64,000 nt of DNA from Acanthacorydalis orientalis (GCA_034766995.1 CM068317.1:26456001-26520000), one strand, 5' to 3'. Positions 12,380 through 23,879 are shown, counted from the stretch's first letter. Notes: generated by a model from the letters alone, not told the origin. Program-made: numbers and translations.

Positions 12380-12382
<3 letters not shown>
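11823..12382. other. GC-rich island, possibly conserved non-coding or regulatory
   Basis: From about 11880 to 12350 the base composition is near 45 percent G+C with many CpG dinucleotides, against roughly 25 percent in most of the window. There is no open frame of note, no transposon motif and no repeat in this window. It could be a regulatory or untranslated exon region of a host gene lying outside. That is inference from composition only. Confidence 0.35.
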
Positions 12383-12415
<33 letters not shown>

Positions 12416-12445
12416 ATATATATATATACAATATATATATATATA

Positions 12446-12474
<29 letters not shown>
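12383..12474. repeat. (TA)n tract, left flank of a mariner
   Basis: TA repeat with ACAATATA and ACTATATA interruptions, ending at the mariner left terminus. Confidence 0.95.
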
Positions 12475-12479
<5 letters not shown>

Positions 12480-13282
12480 GTCGTTTGAAAAGTTTGGGAA
12501 ATTCCTACGTATGGCGCCACCATTGATTTGATAACGTCACGGCTATCAAGTGTCAATTTTCAAACTAGCATAGGCGAAATTTCAATCAGAAGCGACGTGT
12601 TCTTCATGTTCTACAGATGTTTGAAGCAAACGTTGTAGCACTTGTCGCAAAAATGTAAAAAAACGAGGAGTTTTTTGCGTCGATTCGTTATCGTAATGAA
12701 ATATGGATCCACCACTACACATCTGAGTTGAAGTAGCAGTCAAAGCAGTGGATAACGACTGATGAAAGGACGCCGAAGAAGACGGAGACAGTTTTTCGTC
12801 TGGGAAGGTGATAGCCACTTTTTTTGAGATTTCAAGGAATCATCCTGATCGACTTCTTAACGAAGGAGAAAACGATAACAGGAGTCTATTATGCAACATT
12901 ATTGGATCGTTTGAAAGAAGAGTTGAAACAAAAAAGCTAATATAGACGCAAAAAAGTACTCTTTCTCCAGGACAACGCGCCATTCCATAAATCGACCATC
13001 GCAATGGCAAAATAGCACGAGTTAGGATTCGAATTGATTCCTTATCTACTCTATTCTTCGGACTTGGCCTTGTACGACTTCTTCCTTTTCTCGAACTTGA
13101 AAATTTGGCTCGGAAGCAAGAAATCCTTATCGAATGAAATGTCATCGCCGCCGTCAATGCGTATTTTGCAGACTAGTTGGATCAAGTGTATAGCTCTCAA
13201 TAAAGAAATATGTTGAGAAATAAAACCGATTTTTTCCAATAAATGGTGTTTAACATGCTTTTACCATACTTATCAAACGACC

Positions 13283-13286
<4 letters not shown>
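12475..13286 (+). mobile_element. Mariner element, internally deleted, inserted in (TA)n
   Basis: The left end TATGGGTCGTTTGAAAAGT and the right end (reverse complement TGTGGGTCGTTTGATAAGT) form the terminal inverted repeats, and TA dinucleotides border both. At 812 bp it is shorter than the usual 1.3 kb because the helix-turn-helix region is missing. (TA)n lies on both sides (12383-12474 and 13287-13312), so the element split one TA tract. Confidence 0.85.
12690..13235 (+). pseudogene. Mariner transposase DD34D domain fragment, inactivated
   Basis: Reading across frameshifts on the plus strand, the order of a mariner catalytic domain is visible. It begins with RFVIV and an EIWIHHYTSES-like stretch at about 12690-12740. 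A VIATFFWDFQG-like stretch then follows, in broken frame. After that come ILIDFLTKEKTITGVYYATL, FLQDNAPFHKS (second Asp), the YSSDLALYDFFLFSNLK motif (third Asp position) and KIWLGSKKSLSNE. TAG and TGA stops and at least two frameshifts are present. The N-terminal DNA-binding half is deleted. Confidence 0.78.
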
Positions 13287-13313
<27 letters not shown>

Positions 13314-14787
13314 ATCATATAAAATATTATTCATTTTTATTTCCCTGTTCCAAACAATCTATAAAGCCTATATGTAATGTTACAAAATGTAAGCTTATGT
13401 GAATGAAAGCAAACGCGAAGAACTATTTACATTTTTTTATATAATATGCAAATAACAGAACGCAGGTGTCAAGAGCAAATTATGCAACAAGCTTGTACGA
13501 CAGTATATAGTACCAAACGTGCTATAAATGAATTTAGTAGATGCAACACGTCTAGTACATGTTTTATTAATTAGTAGCTCTCGGCAATTCAGCGTTGTAC
13601 AAAAATTAAACAATGCATTAATATTCATGCAGCCGCGCGTATTATACCAGAATGCATATTTTTGTATGAAAGCTGTGACCATAATTGCATAATCAGCAAA
13701 AATATGTGTACAGTATATATATATATATATATATAGTATATATAACAGGACTAGTTATGAATATAGGAAATTATTGTCATTATTAAATCATTCTCAAATA
13801 AATTTCCTCTTTTCCCATAAGACAAAACAGTTTCTACCAAAAATGTTTAAAAAAAATTATTAATCATTTTTATTCTTTGTTTAAGAACATTTTAATGACT
13901 GTACTATCTTCATCAGGATGGTAAGGCACAGAAAAACGTGTGCAATCAAGATCTGCATAACTCACAATCAAAGAAAATAAATAATCATTCATTGAATAAT
14001 TTCGAACACAATTTGTTTATATGATTTATGGAGTGAGGGAAGAATTCATTTGATACAGTGAACTGAACGACATGCTCTGAATTATACTGGGATTTAGTCA
14101 TTTTTTTCTCAATAGAACCAGTCATCAAATTATTCAGTAATTAAATTTGATAAAACTTGATTCATTCAATTAAAATGTATTATATATGGATTTAGTATGT
14201 TTATCATCCAATAAATACAAAAGGTCAATTCAGTAAGAGGTCGTCTTCGCGGGCACCCTGGAGCTCTGCTGGTTTTACTATAAGATGTGATCCTGTAGGG
14301 GTGTCATAAAAAATTGCTACACATATTTATGATTATATCTAACCTACGGATCCAGTCAGTTATTTTAGCAGTGCGAGTCGTAAGCCCCAGTACTCGATAC
14401 TCGTTCCTATAGAAGGAACTCTAAGTTTATCATCCATAAACACGAAAACAAGAAGGCGACATATGTTTTTAATAAAATTCCTCGACCCTATCACTGCGTT
14501 ATGTCTTTGTAAAAAATACCATTTGGCAATTGTTTTCCCTCAATGAAAAACTTAGTTTTATAATAAATTGTACGACAGATTTCAACAATGTTCATTTGAT
14601 TTAATTTATTAAGTCAAATGATTTTATTTATTAAGTCAATAATTTTATTTAAATATTTTTATTATAAATAAATATAAGTGAACGAAAAGAAACAAACGAT
14701 AAGGGGACATTAGAATATAAGTCAATCATAAACTGATTATTGAGAATCTGCAAATTTTCTCAGTGTTTTGAGTTCTACTAGTTATTT
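13287..14787. other. Unique DNA without a recognised gene
   Basis: Begins with the right half of the split (TA)n (13287-13312). A second short (TA)n lies near 13714. GC-richer stretches at 13380-13690 and 14230-14480 have no recognisable coding or transposon motif. Confidence 0.5.
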
Positions 14788-15192
14788 GAAGAAGGTTAGT
14801 AGAAAAATAATTGCGGTTTATGACCCAGAAATTCATATAAATTTTTCCCAGCTAAAAATTAATTTTATTAATTGAAATAAGCATTATTAGAATCAAAACA
14901 TTTTTACTAATTAACCTCTCAAAACACCTACACGCCTTTATTCGAACAGAAGGACATCCGTGACCTTGTTCCTTTTCAAGGCTCTCGTCCCCTATACGAA
15001 ATGTTTGGAGCTACCATTGCACCATACGCTCCTTAACAGTACCCATACCAAAATCATCGTTTAGTTTACGAGCAGTTTCTTTTACTTTACCACCCGTTTT
15101 GAACTTATACAAAAAATTGCTCTTATCTACTTCTTTTCCATATTTAATTCAATATCTCAACAAAACTAGCAATTATTTTCTTACCAACCTAA
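14788..15192 (-). mobile_element. Miniaturised cecropia/Hsmar1-type mariner
   Basis: The minus-strand 5' end at 15192 starts TTAGGTTGGTAAGAAAATAA and is followed by TA. The 3' end at about 14788 carries GGTTAGTAGAAAAATAATTG. Between them are the 5' leader and the helix-turn-helix start (ATG at 15141), then an abrupt jump to the last 100 bp of the family (compare 48600-48725). At 405 bp it is a deletion derivative with both ends kept. Translation gives TARKLNDDFGMGTVKE-like wording across frameshifts, matching copies at 37.5 and 48.1 kb. Confidence 0.75.
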
Positions 15193-16235
15193 TAATAAAA
15201 CTAAACGATCTTTTTCGAAAAATACTTTAATCTAAATATTCACTAACATTCACTTTTGTTTAACTAAAGCAACGGTTTTAAAGCTGGAAATTCATTTATG
15301 AAAAGTGATTTTTCAGATTCATAGCTTATTTTTCTTCAATTTCACTGTAAGAAAACAATTAATAACTTAGATTTTTTCTATTCATATGAACTTTTATTTA
15401 AAATTTTTATTATTATAAAAATATTTCAATTATTATTCGAGGATAAGAAATTCTAAAAACGTCAATAAAGCATCTCAAATTTACTTTTACTGTACGTACA
15501 TTTTATTCTTTGTGTTTTAGATTAAGTTTTAATAAAACAGGTCCTATGTTTGTAAACAAATACAGTAAACATTTTGAAGCTATTTAAACAGATATAAAAA
15601 TAATTCGAATGTCCAGTATAAGTACAATCGCTCGTTAATATAATTAAACGTTATCGTTGTATTTATGTTTTTATTACGTGCAAAGGTGTCATTAAACTAA
15701 CACAAAATGACCCACGAATTTAACACCACCGACGGTGAACCACACCCAGACACGAAAGCAAAATCAAAGACAATATAATGTATTATATTGGTCAGTTGTT
15801 TACTATGTTGTATACTATGGAATATATGTAAGTAAACGAATATAAACCATGTCATTCGTTGTTAATTCATTAGATTGTTGTAAGTTCAAAGGTACACAAC
15901 ACCATTTTATTATTATGTGAGCAGACAGCGTATCGATCTTAATTATTATTAATTTCTATTAAGCATATTCAGTAATGATTTTTTATATTGAATTCTATTT
16001 CAAGAATATATTTTTTTCGAGATCCCCACGAACCACCAAAAATTTTACTGGACAAAAATGTTCAATAAGTGATTACTAATCTTGTTTGATAGCAACTAAT
16101 GCGCTTTTGGTGCTACTGCGTGATGCCATTGTCCACAAAGCACTAACGTGCAGAAAAATCTGTAAAGTAAAAAAAGAAAGATTTTTTTTTGTAATTAAAT
16201 TCTCTGAATATAATGATGTCGACCAAAATTGCATA
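15193..16235. other. AT-rich DNA without a recognised gene
   Basis: No open frame, transposon terminus or long microsatellite was identified. One moderately GC-richer patch lies at 15700-15790. Confidence 0.5.
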
Positions 16236-16375
16236 TAATTAGTAACCAAAAATGATAAATAATCAATTATTGAACATTTTTGATCGGATTTTTTTTTATG
16301 GTTTATGGAGAGAAGTGAAAATTTTATTTACGAATGTGACAACTACAGTACAAAGGCTATACAATAACTGAACTA
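16236..16375. repeat. 140-bp direct repeat, left copy, flanking a mariner
   Basis: Begins and ends with TA and matches 17299-17438 almost completely. Shared landmarks are AACCAAAAATGATAAATAAT, GAGAGAAGTGAAAATTTTAT and ACAGTACAAAGGCTATACAA. The copies differ by about four substitutions and three small indels. The last two bases are the TA before the mariner terminus. Confidence 0.92.
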
Positions 16376-17298
16376 CGAGGTCAGACAATTAAGTAATGCG
16401 ACAAAATTCAAAAATCGAGTATATTTAAAAATTAAGGTACATCGCTGCGATCCCCTTCAAAGTAGTCCCCTCCCGCATCTATACACTTATTCCAGCGAGT
16501 TTTCCAGTTTTCTTAACAATTCTGGAACACTTCTTGTGGGACCTCTCCGAGTACCCTCGTCACAGATTCTTGGATATCTTCAACGGAGTCAAAATGTCGA
16601 CCTTTGACGAATTTTTTCATATGGGGGAATAGGAAAAAGTCTCAGGGTGACATGTCCGGTGAATAGGGCGGTTGTGGTAACGTTGCGATGCCTTTAGACG
16701 CCAAAAACTGAGAGACACTGAACGCACTGTGACAGGGAGCATTGTCGTGATGCAGAACCCAAGTCTTCACGATCTCTGGACGCACTCTGAGCACCCTTTT
16801 TCGTAATTTTTCGAGCACATTGCGGTAGAATACTTGATTTACGGGTTGTCCAGGTGGTACGAACTCTTTGTGAACCACCCCTTTGCTGTCGCAGAAGCAA
16901 ATCAACATGGTTTTCACTTTGGACTTGCTCATTCTCGCGTTCTTTGGCCTTGGTGCTCCAGGGGACAGCCACTGTTGGCTTTATTGTTTAGTTTCGGGGT
17001 CATATTGAAAGAACCAACTTTCATCACCAGTAATAACTCGATCGAGAAGAGTAGGATCACTTTCAACCTGCTCGAGACAATCTTGAGCGATGTTCATTCG
17101 GTGGGCTTTCGTGACATGCACTACTCGCGCGTTGTTACAAAACACTAAACAGCTGGCGAAGAAATGATCGTACGAGGGTGGTGAAGATCTCAATCGAGAG
17201 AGTAGGGATCTGCTATTACGGTGGCGGAGTTACAGGTTCGCAGTGTTACCACAGGCCGAGAAAAAAAATCGGTCGCATTACTTAATTGTCTGACCTTG
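16376..17298 (-). mobile_element. Mariner element bracketed by 140-bp direct repeats
   Basis: The terminal inverted repeats read CGAGGTCAGACAATTAAGTA on the left and CAAGGTCAGACAATTAAGTA (reverse complement) on the right, extending through TGCGAC. TA lies on both sides. The element is 923 bp, short of the usual 1.3 kb, because the N-terminal helix-turn-helix half of the transposase gene is missing. Direct repeats of 140 bp on both sides are not a normal product of mariner insertion, which duplicates only TA. Confidence 0.88.
16410..17193 (-). pseudogene. Mariner transposase, catalytic domain, inactivated
   Basis: On the minus strand the order is MNIAQDCLEQVESDPTLLDR, VITGDESWFFQYDPETK (first Asp), then a stop and frameshift near 16975. 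The frame of MSKSKVKTMLICF continues with KGVVHKEFVPPGQPVNQVFY, VLHHDNAPCHSA (second Asp) and PPYSPDMSP. A stop falls at the position preceding DFFLFPHMKKFVKGRHFDS (third Asp). The wording is that of the DD34D mariner group often reported as SETMAR-like or GVQW3-like sequences. About two stops and one or two frameshifts are visible. The DNA-binding half is absent. Confidence 0.83.
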
Positions 17299-17438
17299 TA
17301 ATTAATAACCAAAAATGATAAATAATCAATATTGAACATTTTTAATCGGATTTTTTTTGTGGTTTATGGAGAGAAGTGAAAATTTTATTTACGAATGTGA
17401 CTTAACTACAGTACAAAGGCTATACAATAACTGAACTA
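17299..17438. repeat. 140-bp direct repeat, right copy, flanking a mariner
   Basis: Starts with the TA that follows the mariner right end and matches 16236-16375 to its final TA. Both copies are 140 bp because small insertions and deletions cancel out. Confidence 0.92.
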
Positions 17439-17952
17439 TTTATTATGTTCATTATTTCATCTTTTAATATTTCATTCTTTAAAATGTAGTTTAAAAAATA
17501 GTGCATGAAGACCAAGAGAAAACAATATAAAAATTTAATCTTTTAATGTCTAAGAGAATTTTAAGCATTAATAACATTTCTTATGAATTATTTATCAATT
17601 ATAATAAAATTTTAATTGATACAATTACAATTTTCATGTTATCTAATCGTCAAGTACTTATTAGTTTCTGTTATGTTTTCATTATATTCCTTAAATTACT
17701 ATATAGAATTAATAACTAAAATTTAAACAATACCTAAATCAATCAAACTTCAATCATGAAATAATACTCATTAGAATTTATCTGAAGATAACGGTTATTT
17801 GAAATCAGTCGCAGTAGTAGTCAATAACAACACAATTAAACAAGGATACAATAAGGAGATTAATATTCATTATAAATATTTACACAAACTAATTGACATT
17901 TATGTACCAAAACATAATGGAAATCGTGATTCTTATTATTTCATTTACTAAT

Positions 17953-18001
<49 letters not shown>

Positions 18002-18280
18002 GTATTTATTTATTTTCCTATATAAATTTAATACAACAGTTATATTTTTACTCTCATATTAACATCAACAACTTAATTAAAGTTCAGCTAAATTTCAGAA
18101 TATTACAATCAAACTGTAATTGAGTCAAGGATTTTCTTCTTACCGAGGAAACTGTATTATCTCTGAGATAATTGGCAGAGATTAGCACGAGCTATAATAA
18201 TAACCTCATTTGCATCTATTGCTACTTTTGACATTGGAATATTATTGCAATTTTGATCGCTAAATAAGGATTTAGTTTTC
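17439..18280. other. AT-rich DNA with one (TA)n
   Basis: No gene recognised. A TA tract of about 42 bp lies at 17957-18000. Confidence 0.5.
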
Positions 18281-18327
18281 TTAATTAACTATGTGTTCAC
18301 TACAAATGTTGATAATTTGTTAAATTC
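18281..18327. repeat. 47-bp direct repeat, left copy
   Basis: Matches 18995-19041 with about three differences (shared: TTAATTAACTATGTGTTCAC and TACAAATGTTGA). The right copy lies at the start of the Helentron-like endonuclease fragment. Confidence 0.85.
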
Positions 18328-18635
18328 TCATTATTTTACATATTAAAGTAAAATAATTTTCCGATACTTTTTTTTAATTTACATTTTATATTTAATCGTT
18401 CATTCTGTGTGTATGAGAACAGATTCACGTATATATTTGCTTGAATCGATGATTTTTTTATTTATTAGATATATCTTTCTGTGGGTGATTGAATTTAGAC
18501 TTCCGCATGGAAGCGTTAAAAAAGGGCGCAGGGATTAAGAAAAGCTATGTTATTTTTTATTTAGTATTTTAGTTCAATACTAAAATACAATTGAACTGAA
18601 ACATTAAAATAGGGGATAATAAGTTTTTTTGGACA

Positions 18636-18994
18636 ATGATGAAAAAATATCAGCCTGTGAGGTATACAACTACTTGGGAGTGAAACTTAATAGGGAAGGC
18701 AACGACTCAATGGAAATACGAGGAAAAATCGCACAAGGTAGAAGAGCTATTAGGAAACTAAATAGTATTTGGTGGAGCCCCACAATATCGAAACAACGGA
18801 AATGACAGATTTACCAAACAGTGGTTAAAATTATTTATTATTTACCAAACAGTGGTATAGCCTTATATGGAGCGGAGGCATGATCAGCAACAGAGGAGGA
18901 TAAAAGATGAATTGCGACCATGGAAATGGATGCTCTAAGAAGATCCTGTCGAATATCAAGAAGAGATCGAATTAGAAACGAAAGGATCGAGCAA
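18636..18994 (+). pseudogene. LINE C-terminal fragment (RTE-like, second family)
   Basis: In one frame the sequence reads DNDEKISACEVYNYLGVKLN, GKIAQGRRAIRKLNSIWWS and KQRK. After a TGA it reads QIYQTVVK, then IALYGAEA, a TGA in place of Trp, SATEEDKR, a third TGA, and IATMEMDALRRSCRISRRDR. This is the region following the RT domain in RTE-like LINEs. A 15-bp word (TTTACCAAACAGTGG) is duplicated at 18812 and 18840, adding about nine codons. Three stops and truncation at both ends mark it as dead. The wording differs from the RTE copy at 1-2 kb, so it is a separate family. Confidence 0.78.
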
Positions 18995-19460
18995 TTAATT
19001 AACTATGTGTTCACTACAAATGTTGACAATATGTTAAATTGTCTCGTTAAAAGTGGTCAACGAATAATATTGGTGATAATTAATATTTCTTCAAATAAAA
19101 CCGTGGTAGAGATTATACGATTCATTCGCGGAGTTTTGCTGGCGTACACAGTAAACGATGATGCGATCTTGAATAAGAATTTCAATCAAATTCATATGAT
19201 TGTTGATGGTGGCTTTAATATTAATTTTGCTACACGACAAGTACAACCGTTGATTGCGTTACTGAAAGAGAAACTCGACATAGAGATTAATGACAACCCG
19301 ATAGAAGTGACTACGAGATCAGGAACTACAATCGATGCAATGTTTTCAAGATACCTCTAGTGCTCACAATCCAGAGTTTTCATTTCGTATTTTTGTTATC
19401 ACGAGCCGATTGTATCATTTTTGGAATGTAAAGGACGTGGAAACAGAATAAAAGTTATTA
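18995..19460 (+). pseudogene. Helentron-type endonuclease fragment
   Basis: The open frame, whose first Met (18920) belongs to the LINE fragment, continues as YVFTTNVDNMLNCLVKSGQR, LVIINISSNKTVVEIIRF, IHMIVDGGFNINFATRQVQP, then DNPIEVTTRSGTTIDAMFSR. Past the TAG at 19358-19360 the same frame gives SRVFISYFCYHEPIVSFLE. These blocks resemble the C-terminal half of the apurinic-type endonuclease associated with Helitron/Helentron elements of arthropods, which has GDFN-NF, TT--GTTIDA-FSR and SYFSYHKP motifs. The Asp of GDFN is Gly here. No helicase or Rep sequence is present nearby. Confidence 0.6.
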
Positions 19461-19618
19461 TTTTCATTAAATAGAAAATTGTTCTGCATAAAAATTAATA
19501 ATAATACCTTCTACTGCGTGGCTTTCCATGCACAAATTTTTTTATATATAAAATTTTTTATTATTTTCGTTTTATATTATTTTATTATTAATGTGTGTAT
19601 ATATATATATTATATATA

Positions 19619-20903
19619 TTAGATGTTGGAATTAATTCGTAGCGTTTTACAAGAAATGGCGTAGATAGTACATTCTTCCATTGTTCCCTTTAACCAAATA
19701 TTCCCCGTAAAACGGCTGTCCTTAGGCGTCAGTTTCAGTATATGTCATTTGGTTGAAGCGTAAATAACAACACTGTACTTTGTCGAATATGTCGAATTTC
19801 GTGCCGGATAAATTGTTTTTGCGGGGAGTTTTACTTCATTACTTCAACATGAAAAAAAGTGCTAAAAAAGTGCTGGCGAAAGTCATCGTATTTTAGTGGA
19901 AGTTTATGGTGACCACACTCTAGCTGAGAAAACATGTCGGAAGTGGTTTGCACGTTTTCAAGTGGCGATTTCGACTTGGAAGGCAAGGAACGACCTGGAC
20001 AGCCGAAAAAGTTCGACGATGAAGAATTGGAGGCATTGCTTAATGGAGACCCATGTCAAACACTTCAAGAATTGTCTGAATCGTTGAGAGTTGACTTGCC
20101 AACGGTAGGAAAACGCCTTAAAGCCATGGGAATGATCCAAAAGCAAGGAAATTGGGTCCCATACGAATTGAAACCGAGGGAGGTTGAAAGGCGTTTTTCT
20201 ACCTGTGAACTGCTGCTTCAACGGGAGAAAAGGAAGAGATTTTTGCATCGAATTGTCACGGGTGATGAAAAGTGGATCAATCCCAAGCGCAGAAAGTCAT
20301 GGGTTAGGCCCGGCCAATCATCAACACCAGCGGCGAAGCCAAATATCCATGGATCTAAGCTCATACTCTGTATTTGGTGGGATCATAAGGGTGTGATCTA
20401 TTATGAGCTGATCAAATCGAATGAAACCATCACTGGGGATCGCTATCGACTACAATTGATGCGCTTGAGTCGTGCATTGAAGGAAGAACGGCCGGAATAC
20501 TTTGAGAGACAAGACAAAGTGATTTTCCAGCACGACAATCCTCGTTCGCACATCGCAGAATCGGTCCAAACATACTTGGAAAGGCTCAAATGGGAAGTCC
20601 TACCCCACCCGCCGTATTCTCCAGATATTGCTCCTTCTGATTACCACTTGTTTCAATCGATGAGTCATGGCCTGTCTGGGCAGAAGTTCACTTCTTATGA
20701 AGATTGCAATAAATGGGTCGATTCGTGGATTGCATCTAAAGACGAGGCGTTCTTCCGACGTGGTATTCGTCTTCTGTCCGAAACATGGGAAAAATAATGG
20801 CTAACGATGCACAATACTTTGAATGATATGTTTTTTCAATTTCATTTAAAATAAACTATCTTTTTTCATGAAGAAACTGCTACGAATTAATTCCAACATC
20901 CAA
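19619..20903 (+). mobile_element. Mariner element, near full length
   Basis: The left end TTAGATGTTGGAATTAATTC and the right end (reverse complement TTGGATGTTGGAATTAATTC, continuing GTAGC) form clear terminal inverted repeats. TA lies on both sides at 19617-19618 and 20904-20905. The length of 1285 bp is that of an intact mariner. Short TA-rich stretches adjoin both ends. Confidence 0.93.
19789..20797 (+). pseudogene. Mariner transposase, nearly complete, two frameshifts
   Basis: Translation starts at ATG 19789 (MSNFVPDKLFLRGVLLHYFN), and the first frame ends after a shift near 19865. A second frame gives SHRILVEVYGDHTLAEKTCR, the first helix-turn-helix. A third shift near 19960 leads to the long open frame with SGDFDLEGKERPGQPKKFDD, VTGDEKWI (first Asp), HKGVIYYEL, FQHDNPRSHIA (second Asp) and PPYSPDIAPSDYHLFQS (third Asp). 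It ends SETWEK followed by TAA. After GDEKWI about three residues usual in the family appear deleted. All three catalytic Asp residues are kept. This is the best preserved transposase in the window. Confidence 0.9.
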
Positions 20904-21892
20904 TATATATAATTATTCTTATATATACAATATATAAAATTATATACTATTATATACATAAAATTAAATAATGTTACTACCCGATTATACAACAATTTAA
21001 AATTCATAATACAAACATTGTGCACAGTGAAACATTGTAAAAAAGTATGTAAACATTTATAATTACATATTGTTAAATTCTAACGGCATGTTGTTATAAT
21101 AATTTAATATTTGATATTAAAAATTGATTGAAACACTAATTTAAACAACAACATTGTTCAAATAGTACAGTGAACAGTAGTTTCTCCCGTTCAATTACAT
21201 TTCATTGTATTATATTTACCAAGTAGAAAATATATAAACTCCAGCCCGCATTATAACAAGTTTAAAACGCGGTGACATATTTATTACATTATAAGCTGAA
21301 AATAGAGGGTTCAAAATCGAGAAAAAAAGGAAACGCCTTACGCCGCATTTTACGTAATCCTTTTGTCACGCGTTCTACTAGGGTCGATCTGCTGCCGATA
21401 AAGCAAATGTGATAACTTGGAAAGCACGACGTTACACTGTTATTACTTTGAAGTTCTTGAAACACGTGCATGTAAACTGATTAAATGTAGAAAATAAAAC
21501 ATACAATGTCACAACATGGTTTACCGATTCAATTATAAACTTCATTATGTCATCACAAGCGACGGAGTTTGTGTATTTATAAATTTCGAAGCATAAATAA
21601 CTCATTTAATAAATTTGCATTTTTTCCAATCATATGGAGAGTAATAGTACATAAATGAGCGATTCGGAATTATAATTATAGCATTTATTTTGAAATATTA
21701 AAACTCTTATTGTTCTGATAGATTTTAATGCTGTTACATACATTTAATTTTTTCATTATAAGCAAATAAGATGGATAATTTGATGATTTTGTTTATTTTT
21801 AATAACAATATATTCAAAAATAATAATACTTCAAGGATTCGATTCATAAAATTAAAAAAATATACATATTATAATATATATATATATACAAA
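20904..21892. other. AT-rich DNA without a recognised gene
   Basis: No feature was supported. The minus-strand 60-codon frame at 21289-21471 has no recognisable motif. Confidence 0.5.
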
Positions 21893-21897
21893 ATCTT

Positions 21898-21952
<55 letters not shown>
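21893..21952. repeat. (CT)n-(TA)n compound microsatellite
   Basis: TTTCTCTCTCTCTCTC runs into about 20 TA units. Confidence 0.95.
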
Positions 21953-21955
<3 letters not shown>

Positions 21956-23449
21956 TTAATTATATTTAAGCCTATATTAAAATTATTAGTGTTTTTTTTT
22001 GAAATTGTCTCTTTTTTAAACTTCTAACTTATAAATGTTTTCAAAATATTTGCCTTATATTAAAAGTCATCAAAAAAATAGTATTTTGGCAGTACCAGTC
22101 ACCCCCATTAAACATTCAGTTATGTGAAAATTTGTAATTTTTCCAGAAATAAAAACGAGTGATTGAGAAAAATACTTTTATTATTTTCACAATTTGTAAT
22201 CAATATATTCTAATACATAAATACAAACAATTTTAAGAATGAAAAAGATAATAGATTTATGGTAGCTAAAATAGAAAAAGCAAATTTTCGTTATTAAAAT
22301 TTCTATTCTTTGAAAGTTAACACACCTACATATATTTGTAATAAAGTTTTCTTTTACAGTTCTATTTCTAATACTAAATACAACAGATTTTGACTTTCTA
22401 ATATCACTTTTAGAAATTAAGATCGCGCTATAACTAAGGATGAAATTTCCGTAAAGTCATTTCTGTTGCACTCGAATAAGAAGTTTGTGATTACTAAATT
22501 TGAAGTATCAATAAAAAGAAGTCATATAAAATTAATGTGACGTGAAAATTATGGGTTTTTTAAAAAAGTAGATTAAACCAAAAAAGTGAAATATCTCGAA
22601 AGTGTTGCAAAATTGTTATATTTTTCTGGCGGGGTTACTATTTTATTATTAACGGGTAAAATTTGTGTAAAAATAATAAAATATTCACAATTACATTAAA
22701 TTCAATAATTATTTCCATATATTTTTTTAATAATTCATTATATGATTATAATTCATTCATTACAACCTAATTTATAAGAAAATATCTGTGTGTTGTGCGC
22801 TTTAAATTTATATTTCAAATATGTTTTAAGATCGGCACTCAATTGAAATCAAAAATACTAGATAATATCAGTTCACTTAATTAAGCGTCGGAAACCATCA
22901 GTTTATATCAACTATTTTTGTTCATTTTGTATTGTTTTTAATGGAATAACTAGATTTTAATAGACACATCGTTCAGATTGGTAGACAATCACCCTATGTG
23001 GTATCTAAAATTTTCACTATGCCCTTGTTTTTTACCAGTACAATAAACTCAACGTGTCACTTTTTAACGAAGAGCTTTGTAAAAAAGAAAACATAAGCCT
23101 CGTAGTGCTGTAATAAATTTCTTCTAGCTTACATATATATATATATATATATATATAACATTATATTACAAAACTGACAGACTCTAAATTACAATAAGAT
23201 TTCAAAACTTCAAACATATTATTTAGGAAAATTTACACTCATTGATGGTTTTAGCTTAATTTTAAAGATGAAAAATGTCTTGGTTAAACTTTGAACTGTT
23301 TTGAATATTGTATATGCAACTAGAAATACTGATAACACTCTACTACATGACAATCATTTTATTATACAGTAAATGAGACAACATAAATTTGATTGCTAGT
23401 TTGATCAATATTTTCCATGTAGAGATTAAATTTATAAAACTAGATAATT
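21953..23449. other. AT-rich DNA without a recognised gene
   Basis: Contains one short (TA)n (23131-23156). No transposon ends or coding signals were recognised. Confidence 0.5.
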
Positions 23450-23552
<103 letters not shown>

Positions 23553-23739
23553 CGTTATAATGCTACACCAGACAAATTTTAACATTGTTTTACCATAAAC
23601 ATTCTTATTATTAGTAATATTTTTTCAAGCCAAAAACGACTTACATACTCGTATACATATGTACATACTATGTATCACAATTAAACTCAAGAAATACCTA
23701 TAACTCAAATAACTATGTGCCTACTTTCATTAATTCAAA

Positions 23740-23820
23740 AACCCATAAAACCTGCTTATCCGAAAATTTTGTTATCCGGCATAGGTTTGGTAGGGGTTAT
23801 GCCGGATAACTGGAGTTCTA

Positions 23821-23829
<9 letters not shown>
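23740..23829 (-). mobile_element. pogo/Tigger-type transposon end remnant
   Basis: The minus strand starts at the TA tract with CAGTAGAACTCCAGTTATCC and continues with GGCATAACCCC. A second TTATCCGGCATA-type word lies inside (about 23757-23790). CAGTAGAAC and repeated TTATCCGG words are characteristic of pogo/Tigger terminal repeats. No opposite end or transposase was recognised, so this is a solo end or a very decayed copy. Confidence 0.6.

Positions 23830-23877
<48 letters not shown>
23822..23877. repeat. (TA)n between a Tigger-like end and a mariner fragment
   Basis: About 25 uninterrupted TA units, with transposon sequence on both sides. Confidence 0.95.

Positions 23878-23879
<2 letters not shown>

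Noticed and set aside
12152..12556. 134-codon minus-strand frame
   Set aside because: It crosses a (TA)n tract and the end of a mariner, and has no recognisable domain.
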